64,000 nt of DNA from Bradyrhizobium sp. WD16. GTDB taxonomy: Bacteria > Pseudomonadota > Alphaproteobacteria > Rhizobiales > Xanthobacteraceae. Both the position numbers and the translations under genes were made by a program. How positions within the stretch are numbered: the stretch's first letter is position 1; each line of letters begins with the position of its first letter. Below the pieces are notes generated by a model. It saw nothing but the letters and a program-made list of their open reading frames with translations. It searched no databases and was not told the origin of the DNA. Where the stretch lies: positions 1-64,000 of the forward strand of contig NZ_CP028908.1 in assembly GCF_024181725.1 (NCBI RefSeq), given 5' to 3'. Below, one piece after another: positions 20,368 through 28,725 of this stretch.

Positions 20368-22067
20368 CAGTTGTTGCTCGTGTTCAGCAGGGCCTTGAGA
20401 TAGGTCAGGGTATTGTTGGCGCTCTGGATCGCCGCCTGATACTTGGCGTACTGGGTCTGCAGCATGGTCTTGTAGCTCGAGGCGTCGGCCTGGATGTCGT
20501 CGACCTTGCTCTGCAGTTCGGTGTCGCGGGTTTGCAGACTTTCGATCAGGGTCTGCAGCGAACCGCTGGTGGTTGAGCCGTAGTTCTTGGCGAGCGCGGA
20601 GATCTGGGCGGCGAGCCCTGTGGTCGAGCTCACCGTGATCGACTGCGAGCTCGAGCCGGAATAGGTGAAGGCCATGCCGGCATAGACCGTGCCCGACTTG
20701 CCGATGATGCTGGTGCCGCTGACGGTGAACATCGAGCTGTCGCCGCCGATCGAGGCCGAGGTCAGGTTGCCGGAGCTGTCGACGGCGACGTCGAGGGTGA
20801 AGGACTGCGGCGCCGTGCCGCTATTGATCACCGAGAGCTGGCTCGACGACGTCGTGGTCTGGGCCGCAAGCAGCGTTGTCGCCCCGCTCAGATTGTTGGT
20901 CAGCATCGTCGAGAGCGCGCCGGTATCGAGCTCGAGTTCGTTCTTGGCATTGAACGACAGGCCGAGGTCGCTCATGCTCATGCCGCCGACCTGCGAACTC
21001 AGCACGCCCTGGAGCTGGTCCATGATGTCGCGCATGGTGCCGTCGCCGAACAGGACGGCGCTCGACGACGCGGTGCCGTCGGAGTTGGTCGACTGATTGC
21101 TGAGAACGGTGTCGCGGAAGCTGTTGTAGTTGGTGACGAAGGTCTGCAGCGCGGTCGAGATCTGGCTGGTGTCGGTGCCGATGCTGATATTGAGCGTCGT
21201 GCCGCTCGGGGTCGCCTGCAGCAGGTTGAAGGTGACACCGCTCAGCACATCGGCGATGTCGTTGGTGTCGCGGGTCATCGAGATGCCGTCGAGCGTGAAG
21301 CTTGCCGACTGCGCCGTCTGCAGGACGCTGGCGAAGGCCCCAGAGGAATCGGTGACGCCGAGCTTGTTGAGGATGTCGTCGCCCGACACGCTCGAGGTGG
21401 TGATGTCGGCGGCATCCCTGGTGCCGGTCAGCACCATCTCGTAGCTGCCATTCGAGACCTGCACGATCGAGGCCTGGACGCTGGTGGTCGCGGTCTGGGC
21501 GTTGACGGCGTCGACCATGTCCTGCAGCGTCATGCTGCTGGTCACGGTGATGTCGGCGGAGGTGCCGCCGGCGAGGCCGATGGAGAAGGTGCCGGCGTAG
21601 CCGAGCGCGCTGGTCTGGCTCGATTGCGACGCGCCGACCACCTTCTGCGCCTGGGCGAGCTGGCTGATCTGCAACGTGTGGTCGCCGGTGGCCGCGCCGT
21701 TGCTCACCGACATCGACAGCGCCGAGGCTGCGCTGACGTCGCCGGTCGAGCCGATGGTCGCCGCCCGGGTCGCGAACACGCTGGTCGAGAGCGAATTGAC
21801 GATCGCGGTCGAGAGCGAGGCGAGCCCCGACGACAGCGTGCCGAGCTGGGTCTGCAGCGTCTGATAGGCCGTGATCTTGGCCTCGTTGCTGGTGATCGTC
21901 GTCTGGATCGAGGTCGCGCGGTCGAGCCTGGCATTGACCTGGGTATCGATCAGCGCGGTCCAGTCGACGCTGGACGACGTCGTGGTGCCCGAGGTCGTGA
22001 CGCTGGTCGACGACGTCGATGACGTCGTGGTGCCGGTCGATGTCGAGGTAACGCTGCTCACGGCCAT
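20367..22067 (-). CDS. fliD: Flagellar filament cap protein FliD
   Basis: Protein of 566 aa. The N-terminus is Ser/Thr-rich then shows the FliD_N pattern (LIDTQVNARLDRATSIQTTI, then KITAYQTLQTQLGTL); the C-terminal part has the FliD_C coiled coil (LIESLQTRDTELQSKVDDIQ and MLQTQYAKYQAAI). FliD forms the cap under which flagellin subunits fold. A GC-rich hairpin separates it from the flagellin gene, probably lowering its expression relative to flagellin. Confidence 0.92.
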   Translation of the reverse strand: MAVSSVTSTSTGTTTSSTSSTSVTTSGTTTSSSVDWTALIDTQVNARLDRATSIQTTITSNEAKITAYQTLQTQLGTLSSGLASLSTAIVNSLSTSVFATRAATIGSTGDVSAASALSMSVSNGAATGDHTLQISQLAQAQKVVGASQSSQTSALGYAGTFSIGLAGGTSADITVTSSMTLQDMVDAVNAQTATTSVQASIVQVSNGSYEMVLTGTRDAADITTSSVSGDDILNKLGVTDSSGAFASVLQTAQSASFTLDGISMTRDTNDIADVLSGVTFNLLQATPSGTTLNISIGTDTSQISTALQTFVTNYNSFRDTVLSNQSTNSDGTASSSAVLFGDGTMRDIMDQLQGVLSSQVGGMSMSDLGLSFNAKNELELDTGALSTMLTNNLSGATTLLAAQTTTSSSQLSVINSGTAPQSFTLDVAVDSSGNLTSASIGGDSSMFTVSGTSIIGKSGTVYAGMAFTYSGSSSQSITVSSTTGLAAQISALAKNYGSTTSGSLQTLIESLQTRDTELQSKVDDIQADASSYKTMLQTQYAKYQAAIQSANNTLTYLKALLNTSNN

Positions 22068-22092
22068 GATCGGCTATCCGTCGCGATGGGAC

Positions 22093-22117
22093 GCGGGCCG
22101 GCGCGCGGCCGGCCCGC
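22093..22117. terminator. GC-rich hairpin between flagellin and fliD
   Basis: GCGGGCCGG (22093-22101) pairs perfectly with CCGGCCCGC (22109-22117) around a 7-nt loop. On the minus strand it follows the flagellin stop by 13 nt and precedes fliD. There is no T-run, so partial termination or 3'-end protection of the abundant flagellin mRNA is more likely than full termination. Confidence 0.5.
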
Positions 22118-22130
22118 CTTGGGAGAGCGC

Positions 22131-22955
22131 TTAGCCCAGCAGCTTGAGCAGATACTGCGGCATCTGGTTGGCGGCCGATTCCGCCGAGACCGATGCCTGC
22201 ATCTTGACCTCGGCCGACGACAGCTTCGACTGCTCGGCAGCGATGTCGACGTCCTTGATCGCGGAGTTGGCCGACTGCAGGTTCTGGGTCTGGGTCGAGA
22301 TCGAATCCGAGGAGAAGTTGAACCGCGACTCCTGGGCGCCAATATTGGCGCGCGCCTTGGACACGGTATCGATCGCGGTATCGAGCGTCGTCAGCGCGGT
22401 GGTGGCGCCGGCCTGGGTGCTGACGTCGAGGGTGCCGACGCCGAGCGCCGTGGAGGTCAGGGTGTCGAGCTTGATCTGGATGGTGTCGGTGGCGCTCGAG
22501 CCGACGAGGACGTTGGAGCCGGTGGCGAAGGTGCTGGTGCCGTCGAGCAGGCTCTGGCCGCTGTAGCGGGTGCCGGTGGAGATCGAGTCGATCTGGCTGA
22601 CGAGCTGGGTGAATTCCGAATTGATATAGGCGCGGCTGGCGTCCGTCACCGTGCCGGAGGCCGACTCGGAGGCCAGCGACTTCATGCGGGCGAGGATGTC
22701 GGAGATGTTGGAGGCGCCGCCGTCGGCGGTCTGCAGGATGGCGGTCGCCTGCGAGGCGTTGGTGGCGGCCTGCTGCAGCGTCGTCACGTCGGAGGAGATG
22801 CGGGTCGAGATGGCGAGGCCGGCGGCATCGTCGGAGGCCGAGGTGATGCGCGAGCCGCTTGAGAGCTTGGACAGCGAGCTCGTTTCCTGGGCGGAGTTGA
22901 TGTTGAGGTAACGCACCGCGGAATTGGCGGCGGTGTTGGTGGAAATGGCAGGCAT
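22131..22955 (-). CDS. fliC: Flagellin
   Basis: Protein of 274 aa with the conserved flagellin ends: N-terminal helix with NSAVRYLNINSAQ, LSSGSRITSASDDAAGLAIS and a C-terminal helix with RANIGAQESRFNFSSDSIST and QMPQYLLKLLG. The variable D2/D3 region is very short, as in many alphaproteobacterial flagellins. ATG 22955 has AGGAGGT 5 nt upstream, the strongest ribosome site in the cluster. Filament subunit; partner of FliS and FliD next door. Confidence 0.94.
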   Translation of the reverse strand: MPAISTNTAANSAVRYLNINSAQETSSLSKLSSGSRITSASDDAAGLAISTRISSDVTTLQQAATNASQATAILQTADGGASNISDILARMKSLASESASGTVTDASRAYINSEFTQLVSQIDSISTGTRYSGQSLLDGTSTFATGSNVLVGSSATDTIQIKLDTLTSTALGVGTLDVSTQAGATTALTTLDTAIDTVSKARANIGAQESRFNFSSDSISTQTQNLQSANSAIKDVDIAAEQSKLSSAEVKMQASVSAESAANQMPQYLLKLLG

Positions 22956-23094
22956 TTGGAGACCTCCTGGCGTGATCGGCAGTCGCTGCCGCATCGAAGA
23001 AATGGAGACGACGCGGATCCAGCCCCGTCTGTGAACTCAAACGGGGGCACGGCCGCGGATCAGGCGGCGTTCGTCGCGGAGCCGGGACTTATGG

Positions 23095-23796
23095 TTAGCG
23101 GTCGGTAAACGCGCCGCGGATGTCGCGCTCGTGCCGACGCAGCATGTCGCGAAGCTGCTGGCGCCCGCGCTTGAGCAGCGACTCCACCGCCGACACCGTG
23201 GTGTCCATCACCTCGGCGATCTCGGCGTTGCTCATGCTCTCGTGATAGGACAGGATGACGGCGATGCGCTGCTGCTCGGGCAGCCGCTGCATCGCCGCTT
23301 CCAGCAGGTCCGTCACTTCGTTGCGCTCGATCACGCGGCTGGCGTCCGGCTGGCCGTCGGCCATCTCCGGAACGGCATCGACATTTTCGGTGCGCGGCTT
23401 GCGCCGCAGATCGATGCAACGGTTGCTCACCACGCGATAGAGCCAGGTCGAGAATTTGGCGCGGCCATGCTGCCAGCGGCCGCGATGGGTCCAGACCTTG
23501 AGCATGGTGTCCTGCACCACGTCCTCGGCATCGGCGCCGTTGCCGACGATGCGCAGCGCGATCGCATAGGCGCGGTCGATATGACGCGCGACCAGGAGGC
23601 GGAAGGCGGCTTCGTCATCGGCGGCGAGGCGATCGAGCAGCTCGCGATCTTCGTCGACGATTCCGGCATCGAACGCCACCGCGTCGGGAACGGTGGTGAC
23701 GGCATCGGCGCACTGCGGCGCAGCCTCGGCCCATGGCGGCGCCGACGGGGTGATCCCGATTTCGGCGGGAACCAGGATATCCAGCGTGCAGCTCAT
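23095..23796 (-). CDS. ECF-type RNA polymerase sigma factor
   Basis: About 233 aa from ATG 23796. Region 2 is clear (AFRLLVARHIDRAYAIALRI, GNGADAEDVVQDTMLKVW, FSTWLYRVVSNRCIDLRRK) and region 4 follows (LLEAAMQRLPEQQRIAVIL, NAEIAEVMDTTVSAVESLLK). The N-terminus is about 55 residues longer than a minimal ECF sigma. No anti-sigma gene is adjacent: the flagellin gene lies downstream and a putative glycosyltransferase is divergent. Its regulon is unknown; nearness to flagellar and glycosylation genes hints at control of surface structures. Confidence 0.88.
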   Translation of the reverse strand: MSCTLDILVPAEIGITPSAPPWAEAAPQCADAVTTVPDAVAFDAGIVDEDRELLDRLAADDEAAFRLLVARHIDRAYAIALRIVGNGADAEDVVQDTMLKVWTHRGRWQHGRAKFSTWLYRVVSNRCIDLRRKPRTENVDAVPEMADGQPDASRVIERNEVTDLLEAAMQRLPEQQRIAVILSYHESMSNAEIAEVMDTTVSAVESLLKRGRQQLRDMLRRHERDIRGAFTDR

Positions 23797-24318
23797 GCCC
23801 TCACTCTCCAACCCCTTAGCTCCGCCCCCGCGCGAGACGAGGGCTTCCAGGGCTTCAACGGCCGCAGGCGGACTTCCAGGCGCTGATTTTTCGTTATTTT
23901 TCAAATGCTTAGATGGAGTTTTTTGCCCAGCACCCGGCAAAAAATGCCGTCTTGCGCCAGACGGCGCCGGGATCTGCGAAGCTGCGGGGCGTGGACGAAG
24001 CACGGCGATCATCGATCTCGAAGGGATGGCCCGGCGCTACCCAAGGCCCTGATGCGACACGCGGAAGGACAGAACGCGCGGCGCGCGATGCGCACCATGA
24101 ACGATGATTGGAATAACAACCTGAGAGCGAAATTACGAAATATTCGCCCGGCAAAATTTTCCGAATCACCGTTTCGACGTTAGCGCATTTTTTGAATCTG
24201 TCAGGCGCATGGGCGGGAATTTGAATCGCGCGCGCCTGCTTTTTTCAAGACGTTGCCGCCGCGCGCCATCACTCTGCGTCATCGCGTTTCTAATTGCGTC
24301 TGAAGATTTCCAAACCGC
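23797..24318. other. AT-richer intergenic region with three GANTC sites
   Basis: About 520 nt between the divergent ECF sigma gene and a putative glycosyltransferase gene. It is visibly richer in A and T than its surroundings and has short A/T runs (24121-24260). Three GANTC sites lie close together at 24163-24167, 24194-24198 and 24223-24227. No supported gene; short frames on both strands lack ribosome sites. Confidence 0.45.
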
Positions 24319-25890
24319 GTGTCGGCGCATAACGAGGCGAGCGACAGCTTGCACGTCATCTCATTCGGTCCCGACATCGTCAGGCAACACTTGGACATAT
24401 ACCGCAACGAAACTCGCCCGACGAGTGCAGTGCCGGCGACGCTCGCCAATGCGTTGTGCGCCGCTTCAGATCGGCCGCCTGATCCTGGCGCGTGGATCGT
24501 TCAATGGCCGATGACCATCTCCACATCGCACGACAACGCCGCCACCGCGGCGCGCGACGCAATCGATCGATTGCTGGCAGCGGGTGAACTGCGCCTCGGC
24601 GCGCGCCAGCGCGACCGGCTGGCCGCCTTGACGCGGATCTTCGGACCGGCCGTGCTGGTCGACCGCGGCGGCTTCGCGGCAAAAGGTGGCGTCGTCATCG
24701 TGGTCGAGCCGCCGACCGGTCCCGCCGCCGAACGCTTCTACCGCTCGCTCTCCTCCGGCATGGCTGTCGCCATCCCCTTCGGCGAAAATCCGGCCTTCGA
24801 CTTTCTCAAGTCCAAGCTGACCGACTTCGGCACGGTGGCGCCGTGCGGACCGGAGGCCCCGCATGCGCTGTGGTGGGGCGGCCTCGGCTGGCCCTCGCTC
24901 GCCGGCCGGCTGCCCGGCGCGACGCCGCCGCCGCTAATCGTCTCCTGCTATCCCCGCGAGACCGGCGAGGCCGCGGCGCAGCACCTCGAACGCGCGGCGG
25001 CGCGGCTCGACCTGCCGGCGATGATCGCGCCGGTCGATGCCGTGCTCGGCGATCGCCTCCTCGCCTATGAGAAGGCCGACTTCATCCTCGGCGTCTGGCA
25101 GGCGCAGCGCCGGCCGCTGTTGTTCGTCGACACCGACGCCACCTTGATCGAGCCGCCGCTGCTGCCCTCCCGCCTCGACTGCGACCTCGCGCTCCACAAG
25201 TGGAACCGCTGGGAGATGTCGGCGCGGACGCTCTATGTCGGCGCGACCGAAACCGCCGGCGCTTTCCTGCGCAACTGGCGGCATCTTGCCGCCGCCTTTC
25301 CGGCGATCTGGGACGGCTACGCCCTCGACCAGGCCTGGAGCCTCACCTCCTCGCAGCAGCCGCTCGACACGGTGTGGCTGCCCCGCGCCTATCACGCGCC
25401 CGGTGGCGAATGGCCGGGCAGGACGATGCCGCACGGCGCGGTGATCGTTCATGATCTGCCGGACACAAACGCCGATCTCGGTCCCGCGAGCGATCTTGCC
25501 CCGATCCTGCGCGGCGCGCGGCGCGCCAGCCGCGTCGCAGGCCGCGAAACGCTGATCGCGCTGCGCGCGCCGGCGGAAACGGCAGCCGGCGTCACCGTGA
25601 TCGTGCGCGGCATCGCCTCCGTCGCCGCGCGCCACCTCGCCGCCAGCATCGAGGCCGTGGCGCAGACCTTCGCCAACGATCCCGGCGAGTTCGACCGGCT
25701 CGAGATCGCGCTGTGCCCGTGGGATGACGACGCGGCCGCGACCGCCGCGGCCGCCGCAGCCGGCGGCCATCGGCTGATCGAGATCACGCCGCCGCATGCG
25801 GTCGCGAGCGACCTGTTCAGCGCGCGCGCGCAAACCCGGCCCGCCGCCGTCATCGCGCTGCCGCGGACCGGCGCCCGGCGCACGTCATGA
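24319..25890 (+). CDS. Putative glycosyltransferase-like protein near flagellin
   Basis: Open frame of 523 aa; ATG 24511 (459 aa) is an alternative and possibly the true start, since the first 64 codons look less coding. The middle contains FVDTDATLIEPP, an Asp-x-Asp motif in a setting like nucleotide-sugar-binding GT-A enzymes, followed by an aromatic stretch (LHKWNRWEMSARTLYVGATE) and WDGYALDQAWSL. I infer a sugar-transfer role, possibly flagellin or envelope glycosylation, from this motif and from the neighbourhood. It is not a close match to a family I can name. Confidence 0.45.
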   Translation: MSAHNEASDSLHVISFGPDIVRQHLDIYRNETRPTSAVPATLANALCAASDRPPDPGAWIVQWPMTISTSHDNAATAARDAIDRLLAAGELRLGARQRDRLAALTRIFGPAVLVDRGGFAAKGGVVIVVEPPTGPAAERFYRSLSSGMAVAIPFGENPAFDFLKSKLTDFGTVAPCGPEAPHALWWGGLGWPSLAGRLPGATPPPLIVSCYPRETGEAAAQHLERAAARLDLPAMIAPVDAVLGDRLLAYEKADFILGVWQAQRRPLLFVDTDATLIEPPLLPSRLDCDLALHKWNRWEMSARTLYVGATETAGAFLRNWRHLAAAFPAIWDGYALDQAWSLTSSQQPLDTVWLPRAYHAPGGEWPGRTMPHGAVIVHDLPDTNADLGPASDLAPILRGARRASRVAGRETLIALRAPAETAAGVTVIVRGIASVAARHLAASIEAVAQTFANDPGEFDRLEIALCPWDDDAAATAAAAAAGGHRLIEITPPHAVASDLFSARAQTRPAAVIALPRTGARRTS

Positions 25891-25903
25891 GGACATCGCC
25901 CCC

Positions 25904-26425
25904 ATGCTCAGGACCATCCTCCTCGTCACCGGCAACAGCAGCGAACAGGCCGTGCTCTCCGCCCTTCTGTCGGAGCACCATCCGGGGTTGATCCTGCGCG
26001 GCGCCACGACTGCGGACGAACTCGGCGACATCACGGAGGGCGATCTCGCCGACGCCCGCCTGATCGCCTTCAACGCGACCGTCGCGGTGCCCGCCGCCGT
26101 CATCGCCGCGCTCGGTCACGGCGCCTACGCCTTCGCTGCCGCCGCGGACGGCAGCGCCCTCGCCTATGCCCGCCTCGTCCCGCATGATGTCGCGTTCGAC
26201 CCGGGCAAGCACACCCCGCTCAGCTATCCGCGCCTTGCCTATCTGTTCTGGTGCCTCGCCGAGGACCTCGCCACCCGTCCGGGGCCGCTGCACGGAACGC
26301 TCATCGATCTGGTGTCGCTGACCTCGCCGTCGTCGGGCGATCGCGGCGACGCCGTCCCGCAATCGTCGCCCCTCGTGCATGCGGCTCTGGCCGCGGCGGC
26401 GCCGCCACACCGGCTGCCGTGCTGA
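25904..26425 (+). CDS. Hypothetical protein, weakly formyltransferase-like
   Basis: About 173 aa starting 13 nt after the preceding gene, so probably in one operon with it. The N-terminus (MLRTILLVTGNSSEQAVLSA) has an alternating beta/alpha pattern, and ARLIAFNATVAVPAAVIAAL followed by GAYAF resembles the N-terminal core of formyltransferase-fold proteins involved in sugar modification. The catalytic Asn-His-Asp set is not evident. The C-terminal 40 residues look unstructured. Function unknown. Confidence 0.42.
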   Translation: MLRTILLVTGNSSEQAVLSALLSEHHPGLILRGATTADELGDITEGDLADARLIAFNATVAVPAAVIAALGHGAYAFAAAADGSALAYARLVPHDVAFDPGKHTPLSYPRLAYLFWCLAEDLATRPGPLHGTLIDLVSLTSPSSGDRGDAVPQSSPLVHAALAAAAPPHRLPC

Positions 26426-26517
26426 TCGACCTCGTCGCCTCTCGGAGCATCCGCGGGGCGAGGTCGAAGACATCCGAACCCTGCGGCGCACCCCCTGTGA
26501 ACGGCGTGCAAAGACGG

Positions 26518-26683
26518 CTAGTGTGGCGTCTCGCAATTGCCTACCGCCTTTGCGGCAAGTCCCTGTAGGCAATTGCGAGACATAAGCCGCACTAGCTTTT
26601 TGATTTTGCTAGTGTCCTGATGTCTCCGAATGACCGTGCACGCGTGAGGCAAATGGAGCGGTCATTCGGAGACAGGGCACTAG
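26518..26683. repeat. Palindromic elements B and C, reverse orientation
   Basis: B (26518-26595) and C (26609-26683) joined through the 21-bp spacer CTAG-ctttttgattttg-CTAG (26592-26612), the reverse complement of the spacer seen in the other C-B pairs. In C the stem reads GAATGACC/GGTCATTC, a compensated change relative to GAATTACC/GGTAATTC in other copies. An ATG inside C is in frame with the DUF2235 gene downstream but is not thought to be its start. Confidence 0.9.
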
Positions 26684-26730
26684 CGAAAACTCCCGGTTGC
26701 AGTACCATCGGCCAACCGAGCGAGGCTCGC

Positions 26731-28614
26731 ATGGAACCGGCAGCACCAGCCATCGACGCGGCCGCCGCCGGCGAGAGCCCCACCGGCCCGGCAGTCGCCG
26801 GCCGCAACATCGTCGTCTTCTCCGACGGCACCGGCCAGCGCGGCGGGGTGTTCTTCGACGAGACCCGCACCAATATCTACAAGCTCTATCGCGCGGCGCG
26901 CTCGGCGCCGGACACCGCCATTCCGCCGGACAGGCAGCTCGCCTTCTACGACCCCGGCCTCGGCACCCAGCCGGAAGGCGGCTCCTTCACCGGCCCCTGG
27001 CGCATGGTCTACAACTACCTCAGCCAGGCGACCGGGCTCGGCCTCACCCACAACATCATCGACTGCTACGCCGCCATCATCCGGCTGTGGCGGCCGGGCG
27101 ACCGCATCTTCCTGTTCGGCTTCAGCCGCGGCGCCTATACCGTGCGCTGCCTCGCCGCCGCGCTGTGCTATTGCGGCATCCCGACGCGAAACGGCCCCGG
27201 CGGGGAATTGAAGCGCGACGAGGCCTCGAGCCATGAACTCGCCAGCGAGGCGGTCAAGCGCGTCTATCAGCATGTCTCCTCGCCGCGCGACGTGCAGTTC
27301 TTCGGCCAGCGCCAGGCCCTTGCCGCGCGCTATCGCGAGCGCCACGCCTGCGCCGAGGGGCCCGACAGCTTCCCGTTCTTCATCGGCGTCTTCGACACCG
27401 TGGCCGCGCTGTCGAATTACGGCTCGCTGGCGGTGCTCGCCGGTCTCTATGCCGCCCTGGTCGCGGCGATCACCTACGGCGTCGGCCTGCTCGGCCACGA
27501 CCGGGCGAGCTGGGCGCTGGGGCTCATCTTCGCCAGCCTGTGCATCGCGGGCGCGGCCTATGTCTACACCCACCTCAAATTCGCGTTCGGCCTGCCGGGG
27601 CATCACTGGTGGGAGACCGTGCATCTGACGACTTTCCGGCAGACATTCTACGATCAGTCGCTCGACGACCGCGTCGGCTATGCCCGCCACGCCATCTCGA
27701 TCGACGAGCGGCGGGCCGACTTCAAGCGCGTGCGCTGGAACGAGCCCTACGAGATCTTCCGGGCCGGGATGGAGCGCTTCGAGCAGGTCTGGTTCGCCGG
27801 CAATCACGCCGATATCGGCGGCGGCTATCCGGAGAACGAAGCGCGCCTGTCCGACATCGCGCTGCAATGGATGGTCGACGCCGCCGCGACGAAGCTCGGG
27901 CGCGAGGGCCTGCTGGTCGACCCGTCGGTCCTGCAGCTCCATAGCGCCGCCGACGGCATGCAGCACGACGAGACGCGCAGCCTGCTGTTCCGTCTCGCCG
28001 GCACCTCGGACCGCGATCCGGTGCCCGAGGCGCCGCTGCACCCCACCGTGGTCACGCGCTTTGATCTGCCGGGCGTGCTGCAATACGACGTCGTCGCGCC
28101 CTATCGGCCGGAGGCGCTGCGCGGCCACCACCTCTTTTCCCCCGCCTACGACAATATTCCCTTGCCGCATCAGACCTGCTGGCAGCGCATCAAGGCGTCG
28201 CGCAAGGCCTGGCGCCACGCCCATTGCGACCATCCGCTGCGGGACCGGCTGGTCACGCTGTTGAAGGAGGCCCATATGGACCGCATCGTCTCCTGCCTGG
28301 CGCTGCTGTTTCTCATCGTCGCGGTGGCGAGCGGCGTCGCGATCCTCGGCGCTCAGGTCGTCGGCTGGCTGCAGAGCAGCGCCTGGCCGCCGGTGCCGCT
28401 GGAGCGCGCCGTCGGCTTCATCCGCCATGCCGGCGCCGGCTGGGCCGGCCTGCAGCAGCTTTATGACTGGCTGCTGGCGCTGCCGCTGTCGATCGTCTGC
28501 ATCATCGTCGGCTTCATCGTGTTCTGGATCGGCGGGGTGATCTCGGCGCATCTCTATCGCCGCGCGGCGATCGCCCAGGACAAGACCGTGACCCCGGCGC
28601 AGACGCAGGCGTAA
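26731..28614 (+). CDS. DUF2235 alpha/beta-hydrolase, membrane-linked
   Basis: About 627 aa from ATG 26731 (GAGG upstream). Begins with the DUF2235 motif NIVVFSDGTGQRGG, followed by NIYKLYRA, and has the nucleophile elbow GFSRGAYT (Ser about 132), an FFIGVFDTVAAL strand and WFAGNHADIGGGYPE with the catalytic Asp/His. This is the fold of Tle1-type phospholipases and related lipid hydrolases. Two hydrophobic hairpins interrupt the domain (about 235-285) and two helices end the protein (about 525-610), so it is probably inner-membrane bound. There is no type VI secretion or immunity gene nearby, so a housekeeping lipid or ester hydrolase is more likely than a toxin. Confidence 0.82.
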   Translation: MEPAAPAIDAAAAGESPTGPAVAGRNIVVFSDGTGQRGGVFFDETRTNIYKLYRAARSAPDTAIPPDRQLAFYDPGLGTQPEGGSFTGPWRMVYNYLSQATGLGLTHNIIDCYAAIIRLWRPGDRIFLFGFSRGAYTVRCLAAALCYCGIPTRNGPGGELKRDEASSHELASEAVKRVYQHVSSPRDVQFFGQRQALAARYRERHACAEGPDSFPFFIGVFDTVAALSNYGSLAVLAGLYAALVAAITYGVGLLGHDRASWALGLIFASLCIAGAAYVYTHLKFAFGLPGHHWWETVHLTTFRQTFYDQSLDDRVGYARHAISIDERRADFKRVRWNEPYEIFRAGMERFEQVWFAGNHADIGGGYPENEARLSDIALQWMVDAAATKLGREGLLVDPSVLQLHSAADGMQHDETRSLLFRLAGTSDRDPVPEAPLHPTVVTRFDLPGVLQYDVVAPYRPEALRGHHLFSPAYDNIPLPHQTCWQRIKASRKAWRHAHCDHPLRDRLVTLLKEAHMDRIVSCLALLFLIVAVASGVAILGAQVVGWLQSSAWPPVPLERAVGFIRHAGAGWAGLQQLYDWLLALPLSIVCIIVGFIVFWIGGVISAHLYRRAAIAQDKTVTPAQTQA

Positions 28615-28725
28615 GGCGCCGGACCGTTGCGGCGGTAAAAGCCGCGCGCCGGATGCCGCCGGCTTGCCCCGGCGGGCTCCAAAAGATAAGGAGCCTCATC
28701 AACTTGCAGACTGGATCCCGAAGAT

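Noticed and set aside
20821-23040. Long minus-strand open frame of 739 codons rich in Arg and His across fliD and flagellin
   Set aside because: Shadow frame; the flagellar frames have clear motifs and ribosome sites.
26620-26730. ATG inside palindrome C as the start of the DUF2235 protein
   Set aside because: It is in frame, but the extra 37 residues are repeat-encoded and family similarity starts after ATG 26731, which has a ribosome site.
26731-28614. DUF2235 protein as a type VI secretion phospholipase effector
   Set aside because: No VgrG, PAAR, adaptor or immunity gene nearby, and it has membrane helices unlike secreted Tle1 proteins.
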